Source: Ga0077548 sp035440445
GTDB taxonomy: Bacteria > Pseudomonadota > Alphaproteobacteria > Rhizobiales > Xanthobacteraceae
NCBI GenBank assembly: GCA_035440445.1
Contig: DAORMJ010000020.1
Coordinates: 3,727-67,726, forward strand
Direction: 5' to 3'
Length of the DNA stretch: 64,000 nt
Each line of letters starts with the position of its first letter. The stretch's first letter is position 1. The notes below the pieces were generated by a model. That model did no database searches. It was not told the DNA's origin and saw only the letters and a list, made by a program, of their open reading frames with translations. The position numbers were made by a program, and so were the translations under genes. Positions 52,885-61,310 of this stretch are shown here, piece by piece.

Positions 52885-54477
52885 ATGCAATTCAAATCAT
52901 GGCGAGCCTTTGCGATCATCCTCTTTGCGGCGGTGGTCTGCGCGCTCGCGGTTCCGAACCTGCTTTCGCAGGCGACCTTCGATTCCCTGCCGAATGCGCT
53001 GAAGCGCAGGATGGTACTCGGTCTCGACTTGCAGGGCGGCTCGCATTTGCTTCTGCAGGTGGATGCCGATTTCGTCCGCAAGGAGAAGGGCGAAAATCTT
53101 CGGGATGACGTCAGACGCGTCCTCCGCGAGGCGAAGATTGGCTACACCAACCTTGCGCTGCAGGGTTTGACCGTTTCCGTCCGCATCCGCGAGGAAAAGG
53201 ACGTACCGGAAGCACTCCGGAAGCTCCGCGAACTCTCGCAGCCGCTGACCGGCATTTTCGCCGGCGCTAATGTTCAGGACATTGAAATCACCGAGAACGG
53301 CGGGCTGATCCGGCTCACGATTTCCAATGCAGGCATTACGCAGCGCATCGGCCAGTCGGTCGAACAGTCGATCGAAATCGTGCGCAAACGCGTCGACGAA
53401 CTGGGCACCGTCGAGCCCTCGATCCAGCGTCAGGGGCTCGATCGCATTCTCGTACAGGTTCCGGGCCTCGATAACCCGAAGCGCCTGATCGATCTCATCG
53501 GCCAGACCGCCAAGCTCACCTTCCGCATGGTCGATCTCACGGTGAACCCGCAGCAGGCGCAGGCACAGCCGCCGCTCGATTCCGAAGTGTTGCAGTCGAC
53601 CGATAATCCTCCGCAGCTTTACGTCATCGAAAAGCGTGTGGTCGTGGCAGGCGAAGATCTTGTCGACGCCCAGCCGGCAAAGGATCAGCGAAACGGCGAA
53701 TGGGTGGTGAACTTCCGGTTCAATAGTTCCGGCGCCCGGCGCTTCGCGAACGCCACCCGTGACAATGTGGGCCGGCCGTTCGCGATCGTGCTCGACAACA
53801 AGGTGATTTCCGCGCCGGTCATCCGCGAGCCCATCCTCGGTGGCTCCGGTCAAATCTCTGGTAGCTTCACCGCGCAATCCGCGAACGATCTTGCAATTCT
53901 GCTTCGCGCCGGTGCGTTGCCCGCCCCGCTTACCGTCATTGAAGAACGGACCGTAGGGCCCGGCCTCGGTGCGGATTCGATCTCTGCCGGTATCAAGGCG
54001 GCCTGGATTGGCTCGCTCTTCGTGATCGCCTTCATGTTCGCGACTTATGGGCTGTTCGGCCTGTTTGCGAACATCGCAGTCGCGGTCAACGTCGGCATGA
54101 TCCTTGGCATTCTTTCGCTGCTTGGCGCGACGCTGACGCTGCCGGGCATCGCAGGTATCGTTCTTACGGTTGGCATCGCGGTGGACAGTAACGTGCTGAT
54201 CTACGAGCGCATCCGCGAGGAGGTGCGGGCCGGCCGGTCTGCGCTGTCCGCGCTAAACGCCGGCTTCGATCGCGCGCTTGCGACCATTCTCGACTCGAAC
54301 CTGACCACGTTCATCGCCGCGGTCGTGCTGTTCTATGTCGGCACCGGGCCTGTCCGTGGCTTCGCCGTGACCTTCGGGCTCGGCATTCTGACGACCCTTT
54401 TCACCGCCTTCACCTTCACCCGTATTCTGGTTGCGCTCTGGTATCACTGGTGGCGCCCCAAGACCCTGCCGATCTGA
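52885..54477 (+). CDS. secD: protein translocase subunit SecD
   Basis: A 530-residue RND-type membrane protein. One N-terminal helix (about 8-27) is followed by a large periplasmic domain (about 30-350) and five C-terminal spans with GVAVDSNVLIYERIREE-like motif, here GIAVDSNVLIYERIREE, in the proton-coupled pathway. With SecF it uses the proton gradient to pull proteins across the membrane. secF starts 13 bp later. Confidence 0.95.
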   Translation: MQFKSWRAFAIILFAAVVCALAVPNLLSQATFDSLPNALKRRMVLGLDLQGGSHLLLQVDADFVRKEKGENLRDDVRRVLREAKIGYTNLALQGLTVSVRIREEKDVPEALRKLRELSQPLTGIFAGANVQDIEITENGGLIRLTISNAGITQRIGQSVEQSIEIVRKRVDELGTVEPSIQRQGLDRILVQVPGLDNPKRLIDLIGQTAKLTFRMVDLTVNPQQAQAQPPLDSEVLQSTDNPPQLYVIEKRVVVAGEDLVDAQPAKDQRNGEWVVNFRFNSSGARRFANATRDNVGRPFAIVLDNKVISAPVIREPILGGSGQISGSFTAQSANDLAILLRAGALPAPLTVIEERTVGPGLGADSISAGIKAAWIGSLFVIAFMFATYGLFGLFANIAVAVNVGMILGILSLLGATLTLPGIAGIVLTVGIAVDSNVLIYERIREEVRAGRSALSALNAGFDRALATILDSNLTTFIAAVVLFYVGTGPVRGFAVTFGLGILTTLFTAFTFTRILVALWYHWWRPKTLPI

Positions 54478-54490
54478 ACGGAGCCCATCG

Positions 54491-55441
54491 ATGCGAATTC
54501 CGCTGCTTCGTCTGGTTCCGGACGACACCAAAATCGATTTCGTACAGTTTCGCCGGATCAGCTTTCCGGTGTCTGCAGTGTTGTCGATATTGGCCGCGCT
54601 TGCCTTCTTCTATTACGGGTTGAACCTTGGCATCGACTTCAAGGGCGGCACGCTCATTGAGGTGCAGAGCAAGTCGCCGAAGGTCGATATTTCGGCCATG
54701 CGCACGACCCTCGAGAAGCTCGAACTCGGGGAAGTGCAGTTGCAGCAGTTCGGCGATAACGAAGTGCTGATCCGCGTGGCGCAGCAGCCGGGTGGCGACG
54801 AAGCGCAGCAGGCCGTCGTCGCGAAGGTCCGTGGCGCACTCGGAGATGCCGTCGAATACCGCCGCGTCGAAGTCGTGGGTCCGCGCGTTTCAGCCGAGTT
54901 GCTTGGTTACGGGATCGTTGGCCTCGGCCTCGCGATCATCGGCATCCTGATGTACCTCTGGTTTCGCTTCGAGTGGCAGTTTGCGCTTGGGGCGACAGTC
55001 GCCAACATGCACGACATCGTATTGACGCTCGGGTTCATGGCGGTCACGCAGATCGACTTCGATCTGACCTCGGTTGCGGCACTCCTCACCATTCTCGGCT
55101 ACTCGCTCAACGATACCGTGGTGATCTACGACCGTATTCGCGAACTGCTGCGTAAGTATAAGCGCATGCCGATGAAGGAGCTTCTCAACGAGGGCGTGAA
55201 CCAGACGCTGTCGCGCTCGGTCATCACCCACGTAACCGTCACGCTGGCTTTGATCGCGCTTCTGATCTGGGGCGGCCGTGCCATCCACGGCTTTGCCGCC
55301 GTGATGACCTTCGGCGTCGTGCTCGTTGGCACCTATACCTCGATCTTTATCGCCGCGCCGATGCTGATGTATCTCGGCGTTGGCGCCAACCGCGAACGCG
55401 CAAGCAACGACGACAACACGCCGGCACGCGCGACGCCGTGA
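54491..55441 (+). CDS. secF: protein translocase subunit SecF
   Basis: A 316-residue six-span partner of SecD. The motif NLGIDFKGGTLIEV, the periplasmic loop, and SLNDTVVIYDRIRE in the membrane half are family marks. The start at 54491 (MRIPLLRLVPDDTKIDFV) is favoured because a longer frame would overlap secD. Its stop overlaps the next gene as GTGA. Confidence 0.94.
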   Translation: MRIPLLRLVPDDTKIDFVQFRRISFPVSAVLSILAALAFFYYGLNLGIDFKGGTLIEVQSKSPKVDISAMRTTLEKLELGEVQLQQFGDNEVLIRVAQQPGGDEAQQAVVAKVRGALGDAVEYRRVEVVGPRVSAELLGYGIVGLGLAIIGILMYLWFRFEWQFALGATVANMHDIVLTLGFMAVTQIDFDLTSVAALLTILGYSLNDTVVIYDRIRELLRKYKRMPMKELLNEGVNQTLSRSVITHVTVTLALIALLIWGGRAIHGFAAVMTFGVVLVGTYTSIFIAAPMLMYLGVGANRERASNDDNTPARATP

Positions 55442-55821
55442 GCGTCTCGCAGGACGATCCGCATTTCCCGGGTCGTGCTCCGATCGATGGCTACGGGCAG
55501 GGCGGTTTCCGCTTTGCCGGGATGTCGCATCGCGGTTCGCTTTTGATCGTGCCAAGCGGGATCTACGCGTGGCCGGTCGCCACCGCCGCGGATTTGTCTG
55601 AAGACGCGCTTGCGCGGGTCTTTACCGAAGCGGGTCAAATCGATCTCCTGATGATCGGCAGCGGGCGCGATCCGATTGCGCTTCCCGCCACGCTTAGAGA
55701 GCGATGCAAGGCCGCCGAAATTAGCGTCGATATTCAACCGACGGGCGGTGCCGCCTCGACTTATAATGTTCTGCTCGACGAAGGACGCCGTGTTGCCGCC
55801 GCGCTGATCGCGGTAGGCTGA
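55438..55821 (+). CDS. Mth938-like (DUF498) protein, NDUFAF3 homologue
   Basis: A 127-residue Mth938/DUF498-fold protein. Family stretches are PIDGYGQGGFRFAGMSHRG-like, here IDGYGQGGFRF, SLLIVPSGIYAWPV and a VGTG-like loop, here LLMIGSGRDP. Human NDUFAF3, a mitochondrial complex I assembly factor, belongs to this family. It overlaps secF by four bases and leads into a phytoene-synthase-like gene three bases on, so all three are co-expressed. Confidence 0.85.
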   Translation: MSVSQDDPHFPGRAPIDGYGQGGFRFAGMSHRGSLLIVPSGIYAWPVATAADLSEDALARVFTEAGQIDLLMIGSGRDPIALPATLRERCKAAEISVDIQPTGGAASTYNVLLDEGRRVAAALIAVG

Positions 55822-55824
55822 ATC

Positions 55825-56655
55825 ATGGAAGACGCCTATCAGCATTGCGAAGCGCTGGTACGTGAGCGCGACCGCGCCCGGTTTCTGTCTGCGCTGTTTG
55901 CGCCTGCCAAGAAACGAAAACACCTCTTTGCGTTGTACGCGTTCGATCTCGAGCTCAGCCACGTCCCCGATGCGGTCCGGGAGCCCATGGCGGGCGAAAT
56001 CCGCCTCCAATGGTGGCGTGACGTGCTCGCCGGCGAACGCGCAGGCGAGGCGAAGGCAAATCCGGTTGCGGCAGCGTTGCTGGACACGGTCGAGCGCTAT
56101 GCGGTTTCCGCAGAAGCCATGCATAGATCCATCGACGCTCGGGAGTTCGATCTCATCGGTTCCCCCATGGCAAGCCAGACCGCGCTCGATGCGTATCTGG
56201 ACGATACGTCCGGGGTGACAATGGCCGCCGCCGCAACGATCCTCGCGCCGGGAAGCGATCTCGGCGAAGCATCGCGGGTGGGCGGTCGAGCGTGGGGGAT
56301 GATAAAACTGCTTCAGAATGTCGGGCGCGACGTGGCACGCGGTCGATTGTTCCTGCCACTCGACCTTTTGGCGAGGCACGAGGTCCACACCGCGAGCGTT
56401 TTCGCCGCTGAAACTTCAACAGGGCTCCACGGCGCTATCGCCGAACTATGCGCGAATGCCGAAAAGGATCATCGATCGCTGCGCGAGGCGAAAGTCCCCC
56501 AAGCGGCAGTCCCGGCGTTCCTCATTGCTGCGCTCGTACCCGCTTCCGCCGCCAGAATCCGGAGGGTATCGGATCCGTTTCGCGAGCCGATGGAACTTTC
56601 GGCGATCAGGAGCCAGTTCCTGCTCTGGCGCGCAGCAAGGCGCGGCTCGGTTTAA
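55825..56655 (+). CDS. phytoene/squalene synthase-like protein, NDUFAF6 type
   Basis: A 276-residue protein with the all-helical trans-isoprenyl-synthase fold (DRARFLSALFAPAKKRKHLFALYAF; IRLQWWRDVL; LLQNVGRDVARGRLFLP). The usual Asp-rich motifs are eroded: the first has D41 and D49 only (DLELSHVPD), and the second has RD at 168-169 but Ala-Arg-Gly where the second Asp is expected. It is thus probably not a catalytic synthase; human NDUFAF6 (complex I assembly) is similar. It follows the Mth938-like gene by three bases. Function is inferred. Confidence 0.82.
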   Translation: MEDAYQHCEALVRERDRARFLSALFAPAKKRKHLFALYAFDLELSHVPDAVREPMAGEIRLQWWRDVLAGERAGEAKANPVAAALLDTVERYAVSAEAMHRSIDAREFDLIGSPMASQTALDAYLDDTSGVTMAAAATILAPGSDLGEASRVGGRAWGMIKLLQNVGRDVARGRLFLPLDLLARHEVHTASVFAAETSTGLHGAIAELCANAEKDHRSLREAKVPQAAVPAFLIAALVPASAARIRRVSDPFREPMELSAIRSQFLLWRAARRGSV

Positions 56656-56737
56656 GCATACGCTGGCGTCACAGGAATACCGGTGTATGCGATTCAGTGT
56701 ATATCGGAGCCGGGGGCTTGAAACGGAGCATGCGCGA

Positions 56738-57349
56738 ATGCGGCTCAGGAAAACAGCGATCGTCTTCTTCGCTGTAGTTGTCTCTTGGGGAAGTTCAGCG
56801 GCGGCGAGCAACGCCGGCCGCCAGTACCTCGCGAAATACGACGTGCCGCCTCCGACGGCTGCGGGCGTCGTCGTCTGTCACGGCTTCAACTGCAAATTCA
56901 GGACGCTCGTCGATCTCGGGGCGGGCGATATCGGAAGGTTACGACAGATCATGTCGCGCGGCGGAAAGTCGGCGCGCTCCGAGATCAACGCAATTGCCGA
57001 GGCCGTTGCCTGGTTCGAACAAAGGATAGGGACGCACACGGGCACAAGCCGCCGGACGCCGCGAGCCGGTCCGGCGCAGGCCGGGATCAGCAGCGAAGCG
57101 GACTGCATCGATGAGAGTGTCAATACGACGGCGCTCCTCGTGTTGCTTTCGGATTTGAAGCTATTGAAGTTCCATGACGTCGTGGCGCCGGAATCCCGCG
57201 GCTACCTCGTCGATTTCCGCTATCCCCACGCGACCGCGGTCGTCGCGGATAGAGCGACAGGGGCGCGCTGGGCGATTGATCCATGGCCAAAGCGAAACGG
57301 CCAGCGCCCGGATACGCTCCCGATCGAGACCTGGCTCAAGGGCAGCTGA
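56738..57349 (+). CDS. hypothetical secreted protein, candidate transglutaminase-like cysteine protein
   Basis: A 203-residue protein that I do not recognise by name. A signal peptide (about 1-24, ending SSAAAS) is followed by VVCHGFNC and, in the C-terminal half, C123 (ADCIDES), H164 (YPHATAVV) and D181 (WAIDPWP), in the order and rough spacing of a transglutaminase/papain-like Cys-His-Asp triad. This would make it a periplasmic protease-like or crosslinking enzyme, but that is inference. GGAG nine bases before ATG 56738 supports this start. Confidence 0.7.
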   Translation: MRLRKTAIVFFAVVVSWGSSAAASNAGRQYLAKYDVPPPTAAGVVVCHGFNCKFRTLVDLGAGDIGRLRQIMSRGGKSARSEINAIAEAVAWFEQRIGTHTGTSRRTPRAGPAQAGISSEADCIDESVNTTALLVLLSDLKLLKFHDVVAPESRGYLVDFRYPHATAVVADRATGARWAIDPWPKRNGQRPDTLPIETWLKGS

Positions 57350-57368
57350 TCGCGCGGGCCAAAGGAAA

Positions 57369-57395
57369 AGCCCCGGTGGGGAGGACACCGGGGCT
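57369..57395 (-). terminator. intrinsic terminator of the DUF1127 gene
   Basis: AGCCCCGGTG (57369-57378) pairs perfectly with CACCGGGGCT (57386-57395), seven-base loop; on the minus strand TTTTCCTTT follows. It lies about 38 bp after the DUF1127 stop. Confidence 0.75.
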
Positions 57396-57433
57396 CTATT
57401 TGCGACGCTTCGAACGAATTCGGGTCGCAGGTC

Positions 57434-57598
57434 TTAGTGGACGGTTGCGGCCGCGTGGCGCGCAATACCCGGAATTTCACTGCGGCTGATGTTGATATCG
57501 GCCAGCGTGCGGTCGTCGAGCGAAACGAGTTCGTTGTAAGTACGACGATAGGTGCGCCAGCGGCGGATCTGCTTCAGCACATAACCCCAAATCAGCAT
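57434..57598 (-). CDS. DUF1127 small basic protein
   Basis: A 54-residue protein too short for most ORF filters. It reads MLIWGYVLKQIRRWRTYRRT, then NELVSLDDRTLADINISRSEI and a short Ala/His-rich tail; the L-DDR-LAD-I-x-R-x-E-I pattern is the DUF1127 (YjiS-like) signature. GGAG precedes the ATG. In other alphaproteobacteria such proteins bind RNA or tune phosphate and stress responses. A terminator follows. The ~250 bp upstream to the FAH gene hold no other gene I can support. Confidence 0.85.
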   Translation of the reverse strand: MLIWGYVLKQIRRWRTYRRTYNELVSLDDRTLADINISRSEIPGIARHAAATVH

Positions 57599-57848
57599 GT
57601 TCGGTCTCCTTCAGACTGCAATTCCGTCGCGCCCTCGGCTGAAGCGGAATCGCTTAATTTCTGAAGGCAAAATAGGTGGTGATGCTGCGGTGCGGTAGGT
57701 TCGGCGCTTCATTGCTGCAATGCGATAACTGCATGCCATCGTTACCGAATTGTGAACTTTCGGGGTACCCGCGGCGGTGCGGTGCTGGCGGATAGTGCGG
57801 AGCCGCGCTAGGACGCAGCTGCCGACAACTCCTGCGGAGACCCTGCGC

Positions 57849-58551
57849 ATGTCACGACGGCTATTCGAGCTGGATTATTCGGAAATCCCGGTATCGGGCA
57901 GCGATGCCGCCTTTCCCGTCCGCAGGATTTATTGCATCGGGCGNNNNNNNNNNNNNNNNNNNNNNNNNNNAGATGGGGTCGGACCCGGAGCGGGAGCCGC
58001 CGTTCTTTTTCCAGAAGCCGTCGGATGCAATTCAGGTGGTGATGCCGGGGCAGACGGCTGAGCATCCGTACCCGCCGTTGACGAAGAACTATCACTACGA
58101 AGTGGAGCTGGTTGCCGCTCTGCATAAGGGCGGCCGGGACATTCCGGTCGGGAAGGCCCTCGACTGTGTCTATGGCTATGCGGTTGGGCTCGACATGACC
58201 CGCCGCGATCTTCAGTCGGAAATGAAAGATCAGCGCAAACCGTGGGATATCGGCAAGGGCTTCGATCGCGGAGCGCCGGTCGGGCCGATCTTTCCCGCGA
58301 CCGTCACCGGGCATTTCGAGCGCGGAGAGATTTCGCTTTCGGTGAATGGCGTGATCAAACAGAAGGCCGATCTTTCCCAGATGATGTGGAGTGTCGCCGA
58401 GCAGATTTCCCGGCTGTCACAATTGTTCGAACTGAAAGCAGGCGATCTGATCATGTCGGGCACGCCCGAAAACGTAGGCGCGGTCGTCGCAGGCGACACG
58501 ATCGTTGCACGGATCGCAGGCCTGCCGGACCTGTCGCTGAAGATCGTGTAG
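57849..58551 (+). CDS. fumarylacetoacetate-hydrolase family protein (contains assembly gap)
   Basis: A hydrolase of the FAH fold, likely a fumarylpyruvate or acylpyruvate hydrolase. Visible marks are PFFFQKPSDA, the metal-binding E/E pair in YHYEVELVAAL, and the C-terminal DLIMSGTPENVGAVVAGDTI. The 27-N gap (57944-57970) sits right after IYCIGR, where the family reads I-G-R-N-Y-x-x-H-A-x-E-M-G; the frame before and after agrees only if the true gap is 2 modulo 3, and 23 bases would fit the family exactly. Start ATG at 57849. The physiological substrate is not certain. Confidence 0.84.
57944..57970. other. assembly gap (27 N)
   Basis: A run of N near the N-terminus of the FAH gene. The 27-base length shifts the frame; the family motif predicts about 23 missing bases. 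Confidence 0.99.
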
Positions 58552-58566
58552 GACAGCACGCGAGCG

Positions 58567-59397
58567 TTACAGGCTCGCGGCGAATGCTTTGCCGTCCTTG
58601 AGGCCAAGCTCATAGGCGAGGCGAAAACCGTCCGCATTGCGGATATCGAACTGCTTGATCGGAATCGGCGCCGACGGCTGGACATAGGTTCGGCCCGGCA
58701 CATCCGGAATGTTTTTGTATCGTCGCGTAAGCAGTACAAGCGTTCGCCCGCCTTGGCGTTCGATAGGCTGAAGCGGAGCGACCGGCACGTTATCGACCAG
58801 CCCACCATCGAAGGCCGGTCCGTCGCCGACGACGGTCACGGGCATGAAAGGTGGCACGCCGCCGCTTGCGATGATCAGGTCGTGAAGGTCTGACGCCGTG
58901 GCGAGGTCTCGCACCCGAACGAATTCCTGCTTGATCCCGAGTTTCCGCCCGAACGTGGGATGGACCGGATGAAACAGCTTTTTCTCAATTTGATAGGCAC
59001 CAATGCCGAGCGCGGCGCCCAGCGTTGGAGATAATCCGCGCGGAAGCCGCGCAATGCCGATACGAACGTCACTCGCGGCCTGCAGTCTCTTCAAAGCAGC
59101 GTCGTCGAAGACGCTCCGCAACAGATCGAGATACATCGCGCCGACGGGATAAAGCGGCCGGCCGTTCCGCCATCCCCCTAAATCGAAATTGCGAAGGTGG
59201 GGACCGCAAGCGGCGATCACCGCGGCCCGCACCTGATCGCCCAATCCCAACAGGGAGTAGGACAGGGCAAACGCACCTGCGCTGACGCCCGTCGTCAGCG
59301 GTGCGCTCAGATCAATTTTTTCGCTGACGGCTTCGAAGAAGCCGCCTTGCCAATAGCAGCGGTTACCGCCGCCTGCGAATGCGAGTGCGTCGAACAT
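58567..59397 (-). CDS. patatin-like phospholipase
   Basis: A 276-residue patatin-fold lipid acyl hydrolase. The oxyanion loop FAGGGNRCYWQGG (8-20), the nucleophile elbow GVSAG with S39, and the catalytic aspartate in FDGGLVDN (about 194) form a Ser-Asp dyad. No signal peptide or extra domain is seen, so it may act on intracellular lipids. It is convergent with the FAH gene (15 bp apart) and divergent-side neighbour of the Crp regulator, same strand. Confidence 0.85.
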   Translation of the reverse strand: MFDALAFAGGGNRCYWQGGFFEAVSEKIDLSAPLTTGVSAGAFALSYSLLGLGDQVRAAVIAACGPHLRNFDLGGWRNGRPLYPVGAMYLDLLRSVFDDAALKRLQAASDVRIGIARLPRGLSPTLGAALGIGAYQIEKKLFHPVHPTFGRKLGIKQEFVRVRDLATASDLHDLIIASGGVPPFMPVTVVGDGPAFDGGLVDNVPVAPLQPIERQGGRTLVLLTRRYKNIPDVPGRTYVQPSAPIPIKQFDIRNADGFRLAYELGLKDGKAFAASL

Positions 59398-59442
59398 TGC
59401 CGACCGTCATACAACGGCTCTCGCGATGCAAAAAGACTCCGC

Positions 59443-60177
59443 TCAGGGGATCGCAGTGTGCGCAGGACGGTGCGGAAAATAATGCTCCGCCTGATGCCGT
59501 AATGCGTCGTAGCACTCGCAGGCGCAGGCTTCGAGGCCGGGCCGGTCGAGGATCTCGATCTTGCCGCGCTTGTAGCGAACCAGACCTTTGCTCTGCAGTC
59601 CGCGCGCAAGCTCCGTGACCGTCGTCCGGCGAACGCCGAGCATCTGGGCCAGAAATTCCTGCGTAAGCGCAACCATATCGCTATCGAGCCGATCGCGCGT
59701 TTGCAGAAGCCAGCGGCAGAGCCGCGGACGCGCTTCATGCAACGCGTTGCAGGCGGTCGATTGCTGCGCCTGATGCAGAAGCATTTCCTGGTAACGGACG
59801 ATGAAGTCGCGCAACACCGGGCTTTGCTTCGCGGCAAACTGGAGATGCCGCGCGGGCAGGCGTTGTCCTTTGCCAGCAACCTGAACGATGGCGCGCGCCG
59901 TGGACTTTCGTTCGCCGAGCCCCGCGACGGCGCCGACGGCACCCTCGCGGCCCACGGTGGCCGTTTCGACCGACTTTTCGCCATCCGAAAGGACGACGAC
60001 GATGGAAACCATGCCACTGTCGGGGAAATAGACCTGATCGATCAGTTCACCCTGTTCGCACAGGACTGTCCCTTGCTTCAGCGGCACATCTTTCAGGTGC
60101 GGCTGCAATAGCGCGAATTCGGGTTCTGGCAAGGACGCGAGCAAATGGTTTCGCGCTTCGGCTAGGGTCTTGAGCAT
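59443..60177 (-). CDS. Crp/Fnr-family transcriptional regulator
   Basis: A 244-residue regulator. A cyclic-nucleotide-binding-like beta-roll (about 15-130) is followed by the long dimer helix and a winged HTH (about 172-196, LTQEFLAQMLGVRRTTVTE). There is no N-terminal cysteine set for an Fnr Fe-S cluster, so the signal is not evident. ATG at 60177 is favoured over a longer frame. It lies head-to-head with the lipase-like gene across 256 bp rich in dyads, any of which might bind it. Small C-terminal CACEC cluster (218-222) is unusual. Confidence 0.88.
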   Translation of the reverse strand: MLKTLAEARNHLLASLPEPEFALLQPHLKDVPLKQGTVLCEQGELIDQVYFPDSGMVSIVVVLSDGEKSVETATVGREGAVGAVAGLGERKSTARAIVQVAGKGQRLPARHLQFAAKQSPVLRDFIVRYQEMLLHQAQQSTACNALHEARPRLCRWLLQTRDRLDSDMVALTQEFLAQMLGVRRTTVTELARGLQSKGLVRYKRGKIEILDRPGLEACACECYDALRHQAEHYFPHRPAHTAIP

Positions 60178-60261
60178 CCGCTTTCCGGTTCCTGACTCGG
60201 TTTCGCCATGACCTGAGTGATGACACCGTCCCAGGAGCCCCTTTTTCAAAGCGGGCAAGGC

Positions 60262-60414
60262 CGCTCCCGAATCTTCGGGAGCGAGAGACCTTACTGGGCA
60301 CTATAATTCCCTGTCGGTCCGATATCGGACAGATCGGAAACTCCGGTATTGTCAGTTCATGGAGGGCAAATGGCCCTTCCGCCGATAGAACCCGGAACCC
60401 CTATGACGGGTTCC
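60262..60414. promoter_or_regulatory. dyad-rich intergenic region between crp-like and lipase-like genes
   Basis: Three perfect inverted repeats lie in about 150 bp: CGCTCCCGA / TCGGGAGCG (60262-60270, 60275-60283); the palindrome GTCCGATATCGGAC (60317-60330); and GGAACCC / GGGTTCC (60394-60400, 60408-60414). A TATAAT-like box is at 60302-60307. They look like operator and leader structures for the divergent genes. Confidence 0.5.
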
Positions 60415-60433
60415 CAACGTAGGGCCGATAGGA

Positions 60434-61295
60434 ATGGTGCCTTATCTTGCATTCGGCCCGTCAGGGTCACGGCAAGTCGAGGCCAGAGACGGCACAAAGC
60501 TGTTCTTGCGCTACTGGCTTCCCCCGGAGGGACAAGAGGTCCGAGGGACGGCATTACTGGTTCACGGGCTCGGAGAGCATGGCGGTCGGTACGGTCACGT
60601 CGCACATGCACTCTGCCAACTCGGGCTGGAAGTATGGGCGCATGATCATCGGGGCTTCGGAAAGTCAGGAGGCGACCGCGCAAAAATCGGGTCCAGCGAC
60701 ACCCTGATTGAAGACACCCAACTGGTGTTCGATCTCTTGCGCAAGCGCCCGGGCGCGAAGCCGCCGATCCTGCTCGGTCACAGCATGGGTGGCGCGATTG
60801 CGGCGCGCGCCGTGACCGCCGCCGTGAGCGACCGGGCATTTGCCGGNNNNNNNNNNNNNNNNNNNNNNNNNCAACGGGCCGATGCGCTTCGCGGTTGGAG
60901 GTCTTGCGAGGCTGCTGCCGAACCTCGTCGTGCCACACGGTCTACCGCTCGACAAGATTTCTCACGACCCGGACGTTCTCTCGCAATCGAAAAACGATCC
61001 GTTGAACCACGCGCTGATATCGCCGCGTATCACCATGTTCATCGTGGATGCCGGCGAAGCAGCGATCCGCGACGCGGGCAAGCTGACGGTGCCCGTACTC
61101 GTGCAGGCCGCGGGCGACGACAAGCTGGTCGATCCGGCAGGTGCTAAGGATTTCGCCGCCGCTGCTCCTGCGGGTCTATGCACGCTGAAAATCTACGATG
61201 GTCTGTGGCACGAGATCTATAACGAGCGCGAACCGGATCGCACGGCGGTTCTCAACGATCTCACCAATTGGGTTTCAACGGTAGTGCTTCGCTAG
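60434..61295 (+). CDS. alpha/beta hydrolase, monoacylglycerol lipase-like (contains assembly gap)
   Basis: A serine hydrolase of the Hydrolase-4 type. LLVHGLGEHGGRYGHVAHAL (oxyanion hole), the nucleophile S117 in LLGHSMGGAI, the acid in AAGDDKLVDP and the histidine in LWHEIYNE form a Ser-Asp-His triad; all three lie outside the gap (60847-60871). The frame after the gap is shifted, so 25 N is not the true length. The closest named enzyme is monoacylglycerol lipase. TAGGG lies nine bases before the ATG. Confidence 0.82.
60847..60871. other. assembly gap (25 N)
   Basis: A run of N inside the alpha/beta hydrolase gene. Frames on each side agree only for a multiple of three bases, so 25 is an estimate. 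Confidence 0.99.
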
Positions 61296-61310
61296 AGTGA
61301 AAAGTCACGT

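Noticed and set aside
57611..57850. 79-codon minus-strand frame between DUF1127 and FAH genes
   Set aside because: Basic, low-complexity peptide without ribosome site or family features; the region is more likely promoter DNA.
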